From: Lanius collurio
Lineage: Eukaryota > Chordata > Aves > Passeriformes > Laniidae
NCBI GenBank assembly: GCA_020086605.1
Contig: JACBWW010000028.1
Span: 11,034,164-11,098,163 of the forward strand
Length of the DNA stretch: 64,000 nucleotides
Direction of reading: 5' to 3'
Both the position numbers and the translations under genes were made by a program. The notes under the pieces are model-generated. The model was not told the DNA's origin. It ran no database searches and saw only the letters and a program-made list of their open reading frames with translations. Below are positions 50,290 through 63,831 of the stretch, piece by piece (the first letter of the stretch is position 1; each line of letters opens with the position of its first letter).

Positions 50290-53200
50290 AGACAAATTAA
50301 GGTAAATGCAAACAAATAAGTAAAAACATAAAATAGCTCATGCCTCCCCATCCCTGCCCCTATCAGTACTGCTTGTAACTGTCAGAAGGGCACCAGGACT
50401 GTCAAGTCCCCCACAAAAACCCCAAAAAGTTGCAGCACAAAACAACCCTACCACCTCTGTGTTTACAGGAATGATTTCAGAGAGTGTGACTAGTGGTCCA
50501 GAGAGAGATGGAGTTGGCAAAGTGAGCGGTGACTGTAAGTAAAGCAGGATAACCTTACATAGATGTTGGTGGGGTAGTGTACAGAAGGAAGTTAGGGGAA
50601 GACTCTAAAATTAACACACATCAGACATCAACTTTTCTGAAAAATAAGAATGAAAAAAAAAAAAAAGGAAAAATTAAGGAGGGAAAGGGCCAGTCAATAC
50701 AAAAGCCATGGATGAACAGCTTAGACACAGAAGTTCAAGAAGAAAAAAAGGAAAACAAACATAGGAGAGAGAGACATAACTATTAAAGATTGGTTTAAGT
50801 TTGCAGGGTAAAGCATGATGGCAACAAAAGAAAAGCTCTTAAAAAGTTAAGAATGAATTTGTATGACATGAAATTATTTTATTACTAAAGAAATACATCC
50901 TGCTTTTCTTCCATCCTCCCATCAAAATACATAAGCCAACCTCATTCCTGGCCTTATTTAGAATTTTTCCATATAGAAATGGAGAAATTAAAATGTCCAC
51001 CAAATTCCTTACAATGCCTTGTATATTATTCCTTTCAACCCCACTACTACAGCTATAGAGAGAATCATATTAACCAGTTATGAAAAAAAGGTATTTGTTG
51101 TGGAATCTATAATTCTCTCTGATCCTCTTGGAAAAAGGCAGGGATTCAGAAGTTAATCCTATTTCCTAAAGAGTGTTTAGTTCAGGCATATTCACCAAAT
51201 GAGTCCACTCAGCTTTCACAAACTATAGCAGTGGGTGTTCATGGAATGAAAATAGTTATTTGAGGAAAACATTGACAGCCACTAAGTTCATCAATACTGG
51301 CCATGAGTTGTTTCTTATTTATCTTTCAAGAATTTTTGTGCAGCAAAGTCATCCATTCAGTGTCCCATACTGTTTTCCAGTTATTCCTTTCCCAAGGGCA
51401 GCCTTTGTTACCTTCATCTGCTGGTAAAAGGAGAGGCTTATTGTTTATGTACATATGAACATATATGCTGAGCATATATCAGCACATGGGATCCAATAGT
51501 AGTGTGCTTTTATTCTTCTTTAGCCACATGGAAACAGGCTTTTATAGCTGTTAAAACCTTCACAAGCCAACAGATTTGCTGCATTTCTGAGCCACAAAAA
51601 ACTTGCAGGCCTGAAATAACAGCAGGCTTAAAATTTGACAAAAGAAATTCCCCCTCAATTGAATTTTGCAGTATGACTAGCATACAAATTCAGGCAGTCT
51701 AATAAAGTATTTTGAAATCTGTTCCTGACTCTTTCAGCCATCCAGCAGATGGCTGCGGAAACTTAGAGCTAAATATGACAGCAGCATATTCATTAGTGGT
51801 GTCAGCAAAATAAATATTTTCAATAACAAAAATACATGAAATGTAGAGGAAATATTGAGTCAGAGCATCATACTGTATAAACAAGCACAACACTGCTCAG
51901 GTAGATTTTTAATTTTTATATAATAAACTATAAATGCAAGTAATACATACATTATGGAGAATGATAGGCTAGTCATTTGGAAATAATGGGTCCTATGTGG
52001 AAGAAGAGATATGCTACAGTACGGGACATACGATAAAGACTCTAATGAGTAGCATGCAGTTCTTCCAAAAAAAGGGTGCCAAGCTACTGTAAACACTCTC
52101 CCTCAGTTTATAATTTTTAACTAGTAGTAAGGTAGGCCCTTTAATATTTTTTTAATGGTTTTCACTACTTAGGCATTTCATGATCAGCTTTCTTTCTGCT
52201 TGAAACTTGGCACCATCTAGGTACTGAAACTTGTTTTGAACACTGTAAAGTCAAATATGTACTGCAAAAAAACTTTCTGTACCCAATTTTGAGAAAAACT
52301 CTATTGTCCTAAGAATTTATGAAGTTATATTTTTCTAAAGGTATACGCATATTGTAATTTTTCAGTTCTGTATTAAGGACAATATTATTTTAAAAACACC
52401 AAGAAATCATATTACCAACTTCTTTGGAATTTATAAATCAGGTAAAAAATCCAACCAATTCTCTGTAACAAACAATATATCCTCCTTCTTTCTTTCTGTA
52501 ATCTATATAAAGCATCTGTTCAATACCTTGTTCCCCACAGAACATACAGTATGTTAACAGCCTCTGCTTGCTTCCAGTAAATGAGTTGTTGGCTATGAAC
52601 AACTGAAAATTCTTTATTTTCTCATTAGCTGAGGGGGAGATTGGGCTCATTAAAACTAAATTGTGCTTCTCAAGCAAAGAAGGAAGAGAAAAAAGATATG
52701 AAGGGACAGGGTCAGGAAGAATGTCTGGCAGGTAAGGATGCCATTTCTAATTGTCTCCTCCATATAAGCCTTGGGATTACCTCAAGAACTGGCTGTACTT
52801 TAAAGATATAAGAAAAATTTCTAGTTATCTGGGAAGGTATTTAGGGTGGTCCAAGAGATCAAAACACTGCTAGCAAAAATCTTCATTGGGAGACTCCAAA
52901 CTAGAGAGACAGGAGCAAGAAGGCATGAGAAACAGGTGCAGGAAAAGGGAAAAGAGAATAACTAGTTTGAACACAACTGCAGAGGCAACTGCCCCATGGA
53001 GATGCATGACTTCTTCTACTGTGAAAACCTCATTTGTATTTACTGTAACTGCATAACATCTCTAGTCTCAGAGGTAAGTCTGCAAGGCCAAAATTAATGT
53101 GCCAAAACAAGAAGTTTTATAGATTATTAGTTTACCCATAAGAGAGTGTCAGTTTTCTCTCAAGGGTGTGAAAGAGAAAAACCACCAAACAGTAGACTAA

Positions 53201-53779
53201 GAGCAGAGCAAGACATTGTGAAGGCACAGTGAAAAAGATGTCTGATGCCCTTTTTGCTGGGAAATAAAGAATAAGGTGGGAACCTCAAGCCTAACACAGA
53301 ATAGCATCTGAAAAAGGATATTTGCTCTAACAGTCAGTATGACAGCGTTTGAGTAGCTTTGTGGACTGGACTTCAGATTTCTATGCCTTAGCTGACCAGC
53401 TCAGTAAAGATTTTAGGATTGCCCTGCTTCACACTGCAGTTCATTCAAATTCTCATTCATTCTAAATGTAGACCTTGAAATCAGGAAGAGTGAGGAGGTT
53501 TTCATCATGGGCATACAAAAATGAAACCAAAGAGTTGACAAAAAATGCTGTGGATCTCACATCCACAACAGCTGCTATTTATAAGGTGAGACACTACTGC
53601 AGGAGGACATGCCTGAGTGGTAAAAGCAAGAAATTATCAAGGAGTGGAGAACAGAGATGTACTCTCTAGCTGGCATGTGTGCTATCAGTAATAAAATAAT
53701 CTTCCTAGTTCTCATGTCCATCACAGAGACCAGGAGAAGCAGAAGAAAAGGGTCCACCAGGCCCCCCATACACTTGGGG
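50290..53779. other. AT-rich non-coding spacer
   Basis: No supported gene or recognised repeat. The 69-codon frame at 50577-50786 (+) is lysine-rich because of an A-rich tract. Confidence 0.5.
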
Positions 53780-54105
53780 CAGAAGCACTGTTCAGCTGTG
53801 TTCCAATCAGGCAGAGCCCCAGCAGCAGTTCCAGCGGGGCTGGGGACAGGCCTGAGGATAAGGTCCTGTGTCCTGCTAGGCATAAAGCTGAGCAAGGACA
53901 GAGAACCTGGAGATAAGGGAAAGATTTAGCCAAGGCTGGACTGTGTAGTTTGGAGGATGGTGCTGTCTCCCTCCTTAGAGGGTTTCCAGCCCCCATGGGA
54001 TAATGCCCTGAGACCTTGTCTGACTCCATGACTGAGCTGGAAGGAGGGGGTAGGAGTGAAGACCTCCTGAGGTCCCTGCTGGCTTAAGTATGTTACACTG
54101 ATCCA
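53780..54105 (+). mobile_element. Old CR1 3'-end fragment (plus strand)
   Basis: The segment gataatgccctgagaccttg followed by ctgactccatgactgagctgg and gaagacctcctgaggtccctg matches the CR1 3' untranslated end in sense orientation, ending near cttaagtatgttacactgat. Similarity is clear from about 53950 to 54105 and fades to the left, so the 53780 edge is a guess. Heavily diverged, with no usable reading frame. Confidence 0.65.
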
Positions 54106-56021
54106 ATGTTCTCAATTCAAGGAGGACATCAGAATGCTGCCAAGGATTCCTGGAAGACCTAATTAAGGAAGAATTAAGTAACTGCAAAAGGTGCAGTGCA
54201 GAGGAAGATTTTAAGGATCTGGATCTTTTTACCTTATTAGAAGCAGATTAGTGGATGCATTGATACTGTTCTTAAGCATGACTTAGTAAGCACAAACCTG
54301 TTAACAGAGGGCTCTTCAGTCTGCCAGAAGTTATAACAGGATCCAATGACTGACACAGAAGAAAAGCTACAGAAAGAAAAAGCATGGATATTTATAAAAA
54401 TGAAAATAATTAAGTCAGGATTTGTGAAAATTGTCAGGTGTCAATAGAATTTAAGTAGGCTCACTCAGAGTTGATATTTGAGCCCTTTATTCTGAGGATC
54501 TCGAGCACTGAATAACTTTTTTTTTAAAATTATCAACACTGGTTAGAGGTTTTTTTCTGACTAAAATATAAGAAAACGTACATATCAACCATTGGCTAAG
54601 AAGAGGCAAAAGTAAAGTCTAGGCAGAGAGCTTATGGAGGGAAAGAAACCTAAGTCCAAAGGAAACAAAGGTATGGAATTGCACAGGTGACAACTATAAG
54701 CTGACATTACACAGAGGATTGAAAAAGATTGTTGTACCAACTCACTTCATCCTGGCTTTGTTGTGACAGCTCTGTAGAGTTATCAAAAACTCCCATGACC
54801 AGCAAATCAGGTGTTATTTCCATAACTGCAGTACATTGAGAAGGAATATTACGTGGGGCAGGAACCACCTTTCTGGTGTTGAGAAGGCAGTGTGCTGCTT
54901 GTATTGCTACTGGCCAGTACCATTAGGAGCTGTCAGGGCATAATAACAGCATGACCAACACTGATGCACATTCAGAGCAGTCCTTTATTGTGTTCTGGAG
55001 TTGAAACAATGCTGTGTAGGGCAGAACTGTTCCCTACAGTTCCATAACAACTGGATGGAAAAGTGAATCAGAAGGTTAGATAAATGTCAGAGACAAATAA
55101 CTGCCTGTACATGGTTAATATTTATTTCTAAGTACAAACACTACAGAAAAGAGCAATAATTAGCTGAAAATGCAGCAAGAATGCTTGTAGGCATAAAACA
55201 CAGGTGTTTGAAAGAAATGTCATAAGTAATGAGTAATTTCAATATTGTTTGCAGGTCTGGTGCTGAGCTAAAAGCAGAAGCTACATTAGCACCTGTCCTA
55301 ATACCATAATGACATTAAGAATATATTATAAAGAGTTTTCAATGTGATCAGATTCACTCTTCTGTAAAGGACATAGAAAATAACTAGCAAACATTTCTCT
55401 TTGTATTACAGCCATTGTTGGGTGATGCTTTAGTTAGGGGTGTTGGTGAGGTACATGAAGAGCTTTGATGAAGGAAAATGCAGAAATGCTTAAAAAAAAT
55501 TAGAGTAAGCATGGTTTCTTCTGCAAAAAAGCTTGAGGCTGCCTTCTGGGATTTGGAGCTGTCTTTCATAACACTTAAGCAGCCAAGCAGCAAGATTAAT
55601 TATATCTAAAAAGTCTACTACATTTTAAGTCCCTCCTTTTCACTAACATTTTCTGTTTCCTAACTGCTGCATGGCATGAAGTATGGTGTCAGTCATGTGC
55701 CCTGCCATGCAGCTGGTGAGGGTAGGGTTCCTAAGAAGGAGCATACAACAAGGAGCCTACCATATGAACAACTCTTGAACTGCCATCTCCTCTATAACCA
55801 TATGCTTCCAAACACCCCTATTATCTTTGATGAAATGGGTTTGGGATCAGCTGGGTTCTTCAGCATCAAAAACCTGAAAGGAATCAAATTTTTAAAATTG
55901 CAGCATATAAGCACAATGAATGCAGTGACTGACAAATGCAGTCTGAATTATTAGTGCAAGTTATAGTAGCCCATAATTTCCATTTGGCAGCATCCCTCCA
56001 AGGCTATTCTCTCACACTGCT
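54106..56021. other. AT-rich non-coding spacer
   Basis: No supported gene or recognised repeat. Confidence 0.5.
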
Positions 56022-56092
56022 GTTGGACTATGTGATGGAAAGGTCAGAAAAGCTTTTAGTTGGAAAAGATCTCTGAGATCACATAGTCCAAC
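56022..56092. repeat. 15-bp perfect inverted repeat at a CR1 edge
   Basis: gttggactatgtgat (56022-56036) is the exact reverse complement of atcacatagtccaac (56078-56092), with 41 bp between. The right arm lies inside the CR1 3' end, where the family normally has gatcat...agtccaac. The left arm lies just outside the element. Confidence 0.95.
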
Positions 56093-56272
56093 TTTTGAGT
56101 GATCACCACCTTGTCACCCAGACACCATGGCCTTATCATTTCATGATCACTTCCAGGGACAGTGACTCCACCACCTCCCTGAGCAGCCCATTCCAATGTT
56201 TAACAACTCTTTCTGTGAAGAAATTCCTCCTGGTGTCTAGAATTCCTTCTAATGTCCTGATGTCCAGATTAA
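56041..56272 (-). mobile_element. CR1 LINE, very short 3' end copy
   Basis: About 230 bp. The left part (ttggaaaagatctctgagatc) is the CR1 3' region in reverse complement. Minus-strand translation of 56142-56240 gives an uninterrupted ORF2 C-terminus, RRNFFTERVVKHWNGLL then REVVESLSLEV. The terminal ATTCTATG-like repeats are not visible at its left edge, where an inverted repeat is found instead. Strong 5' truncation. Confidence 0.93.
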
Positions 56273-57702
56273 GTACCAATGATCTTTTTTCTGCAACAGT
56301 ACAAGAACCTTGCATATCGTCAGCAATATTTGTTCCAGAAAAGTGCACTGAATCACTGCAAGATGCTTTCTTGATAACTGATTCTGCAGGATTTTATTTG
56401 TAAGTCAATGAGGAGCCCAAGTTTTGTTTAATTGCTACATTTTTATTTATATTAATTCAATGTATTTAAAAGACTGCTGTGGTTGGAATTAAAAGGAGGT
56501 TGTTACACTATTGAACATTTATCCTTTAGGCTGACAAAAAAAATCTGTCACTTAACCTGATGGCAATGAAAGACAGTGAATGAATCACTGCCTGAGGAAA
56601 CAAATTTATTTAGTCACTGTGTCACTGTTATTTATTACTTATCAGCACATGCTGTTAGTTCAATTAAATACAAGAAACTGAAGTTCTCTTCCAGCCTTCT
56701 CCCCTTCTCAATTTTTAAAAACACACAACAAACAAGAAAAAAATGACAAAAAGTGCCAAGGCTGAACCCTTTAGGTTTACTGTGCTTCTCTTGTTTTAAT
56801 TAAGCTTTGTTTATTAAACTTCTGCAGCTAAAGTATGGGGATTATTAATCTTACTCAGTAGCTAAAGATAAAAGTTAGTAGAGAGGACAAAAAGAAGAAA
56901 TTAATAGTAAAACAAAGTGTTGATTGCAACATTTTACCAGTAAAAATACAAGGAGCTGCAAAGAGCAAATATTTTCTCCCATTTGTATACAAGGGAATAA
57001 GAAATGAAAATTCCTAATTTTTGTATCTGTTCACATATGTAATTTAGAATGTTATTAGTAAAGGTATCTGCCATGTCACAATATAATCACAGATGTATAA
57101 AAACAACCATAACCAGTTCAGTGCCTTTCCTCCCATTCTTTTGTTTCCTACATATCCTTTGTTTAAGACATAATGAGAGCAGGTAACAGAATTTTTTCTC
57201 CTCATGAGATTCTCTGTTCTTTGCTTAATGTTACAATTAACATGGGAAGACTTTCTTATTAATAATAGAAATATAAATGGTAAAATAAATAATATAAATA
57301 TAAAATCTACTGGTCTGAGGAAAAATTGGCATTTAGAGATCTGCTTAGTAAGTACCATTGCTGAAGTAACAATTAATTAAAGTTACTCCACCCAAAACTA
57401 TTTTAGAAGATTAAAGGGATAGAATGAATCACAATTCTAACTAGGGTTACACATCAGCTGTGTCAAACACTGCCTACTGATTCCTGACCATGATTCCAGT
57501 TTGCAGTGATAAGCATGTGATATATCCCAACAGTTTTAGGGGCTACTATTCATCACTCGCCCTCACTTTTGGTGAGTTCACCATGTTCTCACTGGGGTAA
57601 GTTCATTCCTTTTGGACAATTGGTATTTAGTGAAAAAATACTGGCAACACTACCTTTCTTCTGCAGCAAGTGGAGGTATAATCAGGGGCTCTGAGGGTTC
57701 TC

Positions 57703-57704
<2 letters not shown>
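56273..57704. other. AT-rich non-coding spacer
   Basis: No supported gene. The 104-codon minus-strand frame at 57044-57358 is hydrophobic but has no recognisable family. Confidence 0.5.

Positions 57705-57740
<36 letters not shown>
57705..57740. repeat. T36 homopolymer
   Basis: An uninterrupted run of 36 T residues, the longest homopolymer in the window. It is flanked by tctcac and gtttgg and has no duplicated flanks that I could see. Confidence 0.97.
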
Positions 57741-57741
<1 letters not shown>

Positions 57742-59979
57742 TTTGGCTTCCCAAAACAAATTTTAGTGTTAATTGAGGTGGCAGTGAAATAATTATTTTT
57801 TTTCAAAATAGTCCACTGAAAAGTGTTTCAGGCATTCACATCTTTGACATGCGATTCTTTTAATGAGTCAATACAAATCTTAGTTAATTTCATTCTCAGT
57901 TCTTAGGCAACCCTTTTTTTTTATTAAAACATCCCAAATTAGAAAAAGTGCAAGGAATAGACTTCACCAGGCTGGACCTCACCCAGCGAAACAGGCACAG
58001 ATGCCTGCACAGCCTCATTACTCATGCTAACGAAACAAAATTCACCAGCCAGACATTTAGTAAAACAATCATCTCTCAATTCCTGTACCAGTTTATTTCA
58101 TCAAAGGAGAGTAATTTACTTATCACAAATATCACTATGCCAAGACATGTATGGAGGCACTTTCCATGAAGAAAAAAACACAGAAATCTTCTCAATGTGT
58201 TCTCCTGCAAAGCAGATATGACTTTTCCATTTTTGAAAAGAATATGCAGATTAGTTAGCAAAACAAGTGAAGAAACGCCAGTATTATGTGATCTAATGCT
58301 ATTATTTTAATTGTAGACTAATATTTGAATAATAGACATATTTAAATGGTCTAAATACTACCTAATCTTGGATCTAGCTCTTCAGAGGTATCCAAACAAT
58401 GTAAAAGAGTAAAGCTCAGTAATTTAAACGAAATTTATATTGCCTAAATAGGGTCCTGTAGTAAATGCTGCCTATTTAAACTTTCTTGGAACAGTACCAA
58501 TAGCTCTTCAGCATTTCAGTACAAAGATAAATTCCGTAAGAAACAAATTTCTTTAAAATACCCTTTATTTGCACCTTTCAAAGAAGGTAATATATTAATA
58601 GAATCATTTAGATCCACTAAGTAGTTAAAAGTTTTAGTAGAAATTGAGGATTTAAAAAGATATTACCTGCCCTTACAGTGGCAGAAAGTACCTTCAGTTA
58701 ATTTTCCAATACTGCATCCTCTTAAGTTCCAGTATACCTCTATGTCAATGCCCTGATGAGGCCTGGAAAGTAAGCTGGAGAAGATATCAAACAACACATC
58801 TCAATTTTGCCTGGGATATAAAGCAAAGAGCTTCCCAAAACGATAGTTTAAGGAGGGCCATATTTGTAGCAAAGCAATCTTACATCCTGCAGTGATACAG
58901 GAACTGGTGCAGTCAAAGGAACTGACTAAAGCAGTTAGTTACTGGGCTATGCTCTGTATAGAAAATCCTCCTTTATGAAGAAAAAAATAGCTGCTCCAGT
59001 TGCTAAATCTTGATGACGAGCAGACTTCCTGTCCCCAGTTCCAGTCAACTGGGTTATTACATCCTAGGTCTGAAGAGCTACACTACAATTTGAAGTAACC
59101 AGGTCCCAGCCTTTCCACTCATCTCATGGAAACGAGAGCATCACTTCATCCTTCAACTTTTCAACTTTATACAGATAATAAATAAAGTGTCTTTGCTCCT
59201 ACCCTATATTTGTCTAAATTGCAAGTCATTCCCCTTTACCATTCTGCTCCCATTCACCTTATTATGTAGGGAAAAGTACTGCTTAGAAGTTGTTTATACA
59301 GTTTGGGCTCTGCTCTTAATACACGACTCTTTGAAACAGACATTGTTAAAGCAACACAGCCCCCTAGTGTGGATGTAATCCAAAAGTTTAATTCACACAC
59401 AATTATGAGACGCTAATTTTCACCAGACTACACACAGTGACAATTACAGACTTCACTTCAACAAAAATCCTCTAAGCAAACATCAATGAAAAACTCACAA
59501 CCATACACATAGAAAATCTGCACCAGCCAATAATCAAGGTTTAATAAAAATTTAGTAGCTAAAATAGTTTACATTTGGAGCAGTTCAGCTAACATTTTTG
59601 AGTGAAGGCTTTCAAAAAGATGGAATTAAATCATGGATCTTCATTCTGATGCCTCGTATCTTAAGGACTGGAAGAATGAGGGGTATCATGTAGTATAATC
59701 CAGCACCATTTTCAGTAGTTGGATTTTCACTACTCATTCTGTTGTGCCAACACAGCAAATTCAATCAGAATGGTACCCCAGGTTAGAAGCAGATGGGCAG
59801 GATTCCCTGCATGAATGAGTTTCCTGATGTGGTTCTCTACATATCCACATAAACACTAGCTTGCACAACAGCAGGGAGGTGACCAGGCCTGGGCACAAGC
59901 AACCTCACCAGCATTCATATCCAGCATAAATGTCATTCCCAGTACTCTGTTTCTGCCTGCCTTTGAGGCTAGTGACAAC
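57741..59979. other. AT-rich non-coding spacer
   Basis: No supported gene or recognised repeat. Confidence 0.5.
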
Positions 59980-60130
59980 ATGCTCAGACTAAACACAAGT
60001 CATGTCTCATGTCCTGTGCTCCTCTGGTGACCTTAGGAGACTTTATCTGAATCTGCTCCACTCCAAGTAGATATGCCTTCAATACAGGCGTGCAGAACTG
60101 CACACAGTATTCCAGTGACGTAGAGACGAG
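59980..60130 (-). mobile_element. Degenerate CR1 fragment
   Basis: The plus-strand stretch gcagaactgcacacagtattcca (60090-60112) and the sequence to its left resemble the CR1 segment that encodes [10 protein letters not shown] on minus; here it reads LEYCVQFCTP. Both ends are vague. It is an old relic. Confidence 0.5.
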
Positions 60131-63100
60131 AATTCTCAAGTATAGTTAGATCGACTGGAGTTTAAAACACAAGATGGAGTGTAAGACTTTAGATTAGACA
60201 ATTCACGGTGTAATGTTTCCATCTAGAACAACTTTGTGCTAGATACAAAAGACAAGAATTCAATTTCAAGACTGACAATACTCAACAGATCCCATGGACA
60301 AAAAGTTACCTTTTCACACTGTTAAAAAAATATATGATGCAGTGAATGAACAAATGAACATGTTGCATTCTCTGGTTATTTTGGGTTTGGGGTTTCTTTT
60401 CATATTATTATTGTGCTGTATGATGCAATAAACAGGTAATACTTAGTTTTAAGTTTTTGGGATCTTTTCTTACCTGACTACAGAGTCAAGTTGCTTAAGT
60501 GGTATGTGGATAACCTTTCCTACAAGCAGTAGATTTTTCTCCACCTTTTATGTATTCTGTTTATATATTTCAATATTAATGCTAAAAAGGGCCCCTGAAA
60601 CATGAGATTTCACCCCCTCCCCCACAAAATCAAGTACTTTAACACCTGTATTTGGCCACAAATAGGGTGAACAGACCTTTTTTCTTCTCTACATATGTTG
60701 CAGATTGACTTAGCAATAAACATGAAGGCTTAGAGTACTGGGACTAAATTGCAGGACTTTTAAATCAGTTTTTAATTTGGTGTCTATGCTCCTTAAATTA
60801 TGCTGTTCTTATGTTTCTAGATCAGTTAACCACTTCATCTCCCTTCCTGACTAAAGGACTTATTTCACAACTAATCTTCAATTATCTTCTATGAAAAGGG
60901 CATATTTACCAGTGTCAGTGATCTCATAAAGCTAAATCAGTGCTTATAATTTTAAGACAGGCATGTAAAATGCTGTTCAATAATTTACTATGCACTTGTG
61001 CGCATACAGCCTTTCTTCAGTTGCTCTTTTTAGAGAAGGGTTGGCATTTTCTACTTACAGAAGAAAAAAAGTAACTTCAGTTACAGTAACTGCTTTTGTA
61101 AACTGATACTTAAAAAATAATAGGAATAACCAAGCAACCATTTACACTCTTTAAAGCTCTGACTTTGTATGGAATCAGCTAGTGAAAAGTCATTTTGTTC
61201 CACTACAAGGTGCCCCTGAAGTGGCTGTTTTTGAAACCTTGATCCTTTAAATACAGACAACGTTACAGGGAAGTACTATCTAGCTGACTCCTTTGGCAAG
61301 ATTCACAATGCAGTGCTGAGCAGCTCCTGTTTCATGTGGCATTTCAACAGTATCTTAACAGTAACTTAGAACAGCAGCATTTTACATCACCTGCACAGAT
61401 TATCAGACTCCCTATTTTTTAAAATACACTTAGGAACAATCTGTAGTTATCAGTGATTGAAACCTTCATTTACTACAATTAATAATTACAATATTTTCAA
61501 ACAGCAAAGAACATATTTTATAGCTTAAAAGAAGGGTTATGGCAACACCAAGTCTCTTAGGCAAAATATATTTGAGAGTAAATACTGTACTGAAAAGTGT
61601 TACAAGTGAAACTAATTCTTTTCTGAGGAAATGCTTGTGATTAGCCTCTCAAAACTGGCATCTTGAAGTGTATATATTATATTCTGTGAAATCACCATAA
61701 CAGCAAAGCCTCTAAACAGAAATAAATACTGTCGGCTCTCTGTGGAGTTATACCTTTTCATTTATCTACTACACACACAATCAACTCTCCTCCTCCTCAA
61801 AAGAGCACTGTGCACTATGACAGCCAAAATTCATTAGAAAATATTTTTGTCACAAAATATAATCAAGATCTTTTTCATGCTGACCAACATCCAATGTGTA
61901 ACATTTGTTTCCGGACCAAATGTCTGATTAAAACCAAGTAACACTATTTTAAGATTTCATAAATAATCCAATTCATTTTACATACAAATTGCCTCTTCTT
62001 CCAAGTGAAATAACAAGTTTATTTTTCAAGGAAAAATCACAGACATATTTAAAAGTGAAAAACAAAACAGCTGTCTAAAAACTATTTAAAATATACTGGA
62101 TTTTTTTATCTCTTCAGTGATACAAATCAATGCAAGAACACACGTAATTTACCTGATCTGCTTTTAACCTAAGCAGCAACGGGATGATATCCTAAAAATG
62201 AACTAGCACTTGTGTAATCAATCACATTAAGTACCTCATATGATTTTTTTTTTAATTTTATTTTTGTAAACAGCTTAATTGAATTTTCTTGGAATCCTTC
62301 TCATCTTTTAATTTCAAATTTAATTAGGCTGTAATTACAAATCTTCTCTGTCACATGCATAGTAAACCTATTTCATCTTTGTCACACTACATGCTAAAGT
62401 TAGCATTTGCAACTTCTTGATATAGAACTTGAAATAATAACCTTAAACAATTCAACATACTACAAAATGAACTTTTAAGGGTGACCTGGGAAACCAGTAG
62501 GAAAATAATGCCATACACCTCCAGAAAGTAGGCAGTAGAAGGCAACTACATGCTAGCTTATAATTTCTTCCAGCAGTATTTTTGTGTTGCCAAACAACTG
62601 CAAATGTGTTGTTTTGCAACATCACTGAATGAACTTCACATATGTGGCTTCTTCTGGTGACACAGGCAATGCCCTTGCAAAAGTGAGCTTTTGCACTTCC
62701 ACAGCAGGCAAGGTGAGGTATTCAGTGCCTTAAGGATCTAAGTGCAGCAGCACTTAAATGTATCTTTGAATAGCTGTGTGTATCACACAGCTCCACCAGC
62801 CTGTGACTTTGTAGAAGAGACGACAGCACATCCAGGTTTTGCCATCTGTCTTTCTCTGATTACTTCTTTAGTTTCTCTGGACTCAAATAGAATGCAAGCT
62901 CACCAAACTGCTAAATGAAATTAAACAAAGACAACACACACAGATTCGAAGACAGTAAAGTTACCTTTTGAATTGTGTATATATATTCCAGCTTACACCA
63001 CTTACACTCTCCATTTGCTAAAAATAATAGAAAAAATGTTGATGCTGTGGATAACACTACAATCAGGTAAACTTTATCCAGGTCATTGACATCACTTAGT

Positions 63101-63690
63101 GAATGCACACTGTAATTTTCTCAGCTGTATTTAATGAAAGTTTTAGTTTATTATCAAATTTACACTGCACTAACATTTTACAATACTGTTGATTCTGGAA
63201 GAAATCAATCATACTTAAGAAACAGACAAGAATCTTGCTACAGAAAAGGGTTTAAAAGGAAATGGGAAATAAGAAAGAGAATAAAGAGAAGGAAGAAAAG
63301 GGATGAAACAAAAGAATAAAAAGAAAATTATAAACCTTAAAATAATTCAAAACATAGTATCTGAACAGAATAAGGTTTGCAGTAAATTACAAAATAGCAT
63401 GGGAAAATTCTCTCTCCTACTGTTGCAAAGTATGTAATTGGCTGAGTGAAAACCAAGGAAAATTCATTAATAAAATACATTATACATCATTTTACTTAAC
63501 AAAGACAACAGTTGTAAACTTCATACCTTTAAAGAAAAAAATTGATGTCTGCATGTGTAAACAAACACACAAATATTTTAGTATGCTTTGATTACCAGCC
63601 AGATATAAAACCAGCACTAATTCTAAAAAATTAATTTTAATTGTTGTAAGGTATTATAGCATGAAAATTAATCCTAAAATTCAATTTTTT
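60131..63690. other. AT-rich non-coding spacer
   Basis: No supported gene. A 13-bp near-perfect hairpin lies at 62586-62620, and a purine-rich stretch at about 63240-63330 explains the lysine/arginine-rich frame at 63134-63319. Confidence 0.5.
62586..62620. repeat. 13-bp hairpin with one mismatch
   Basis: gttgccaaacaac (62586-62598) pairs with gttgttttgcaac (62608-62620) except at one position, with a 9-nt loop. No further evidence for a small RNA gene. Confidence 0.8.
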
Positions 63691-63699
63691 TTATGAAGG

Positions 63700-63830
63700 A
63701 ATACCTTGAAGTGGATAAAACCAGAATTTGTATTTCAGAACTCTTGTAGTGAGGAATCCTTTACAACATATATATAAGACAGTGATGGACTTGGAAGGAA
63801 AGATGAAGCAATATTTCTTTAGATGTTCAG
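63700..63830. repeat. Unclassified interspersed repeat, copy 2
   Basis: The second copy of the repeat at 43255-43381; the best-matching 87 bp are 63744-63830. Similarity stops at agatgttcag, directly before the LTR start, so the LTR probably inserted into this repeat or next to it. Confidence 0.8.
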
Positions 63831-63831
63831 G

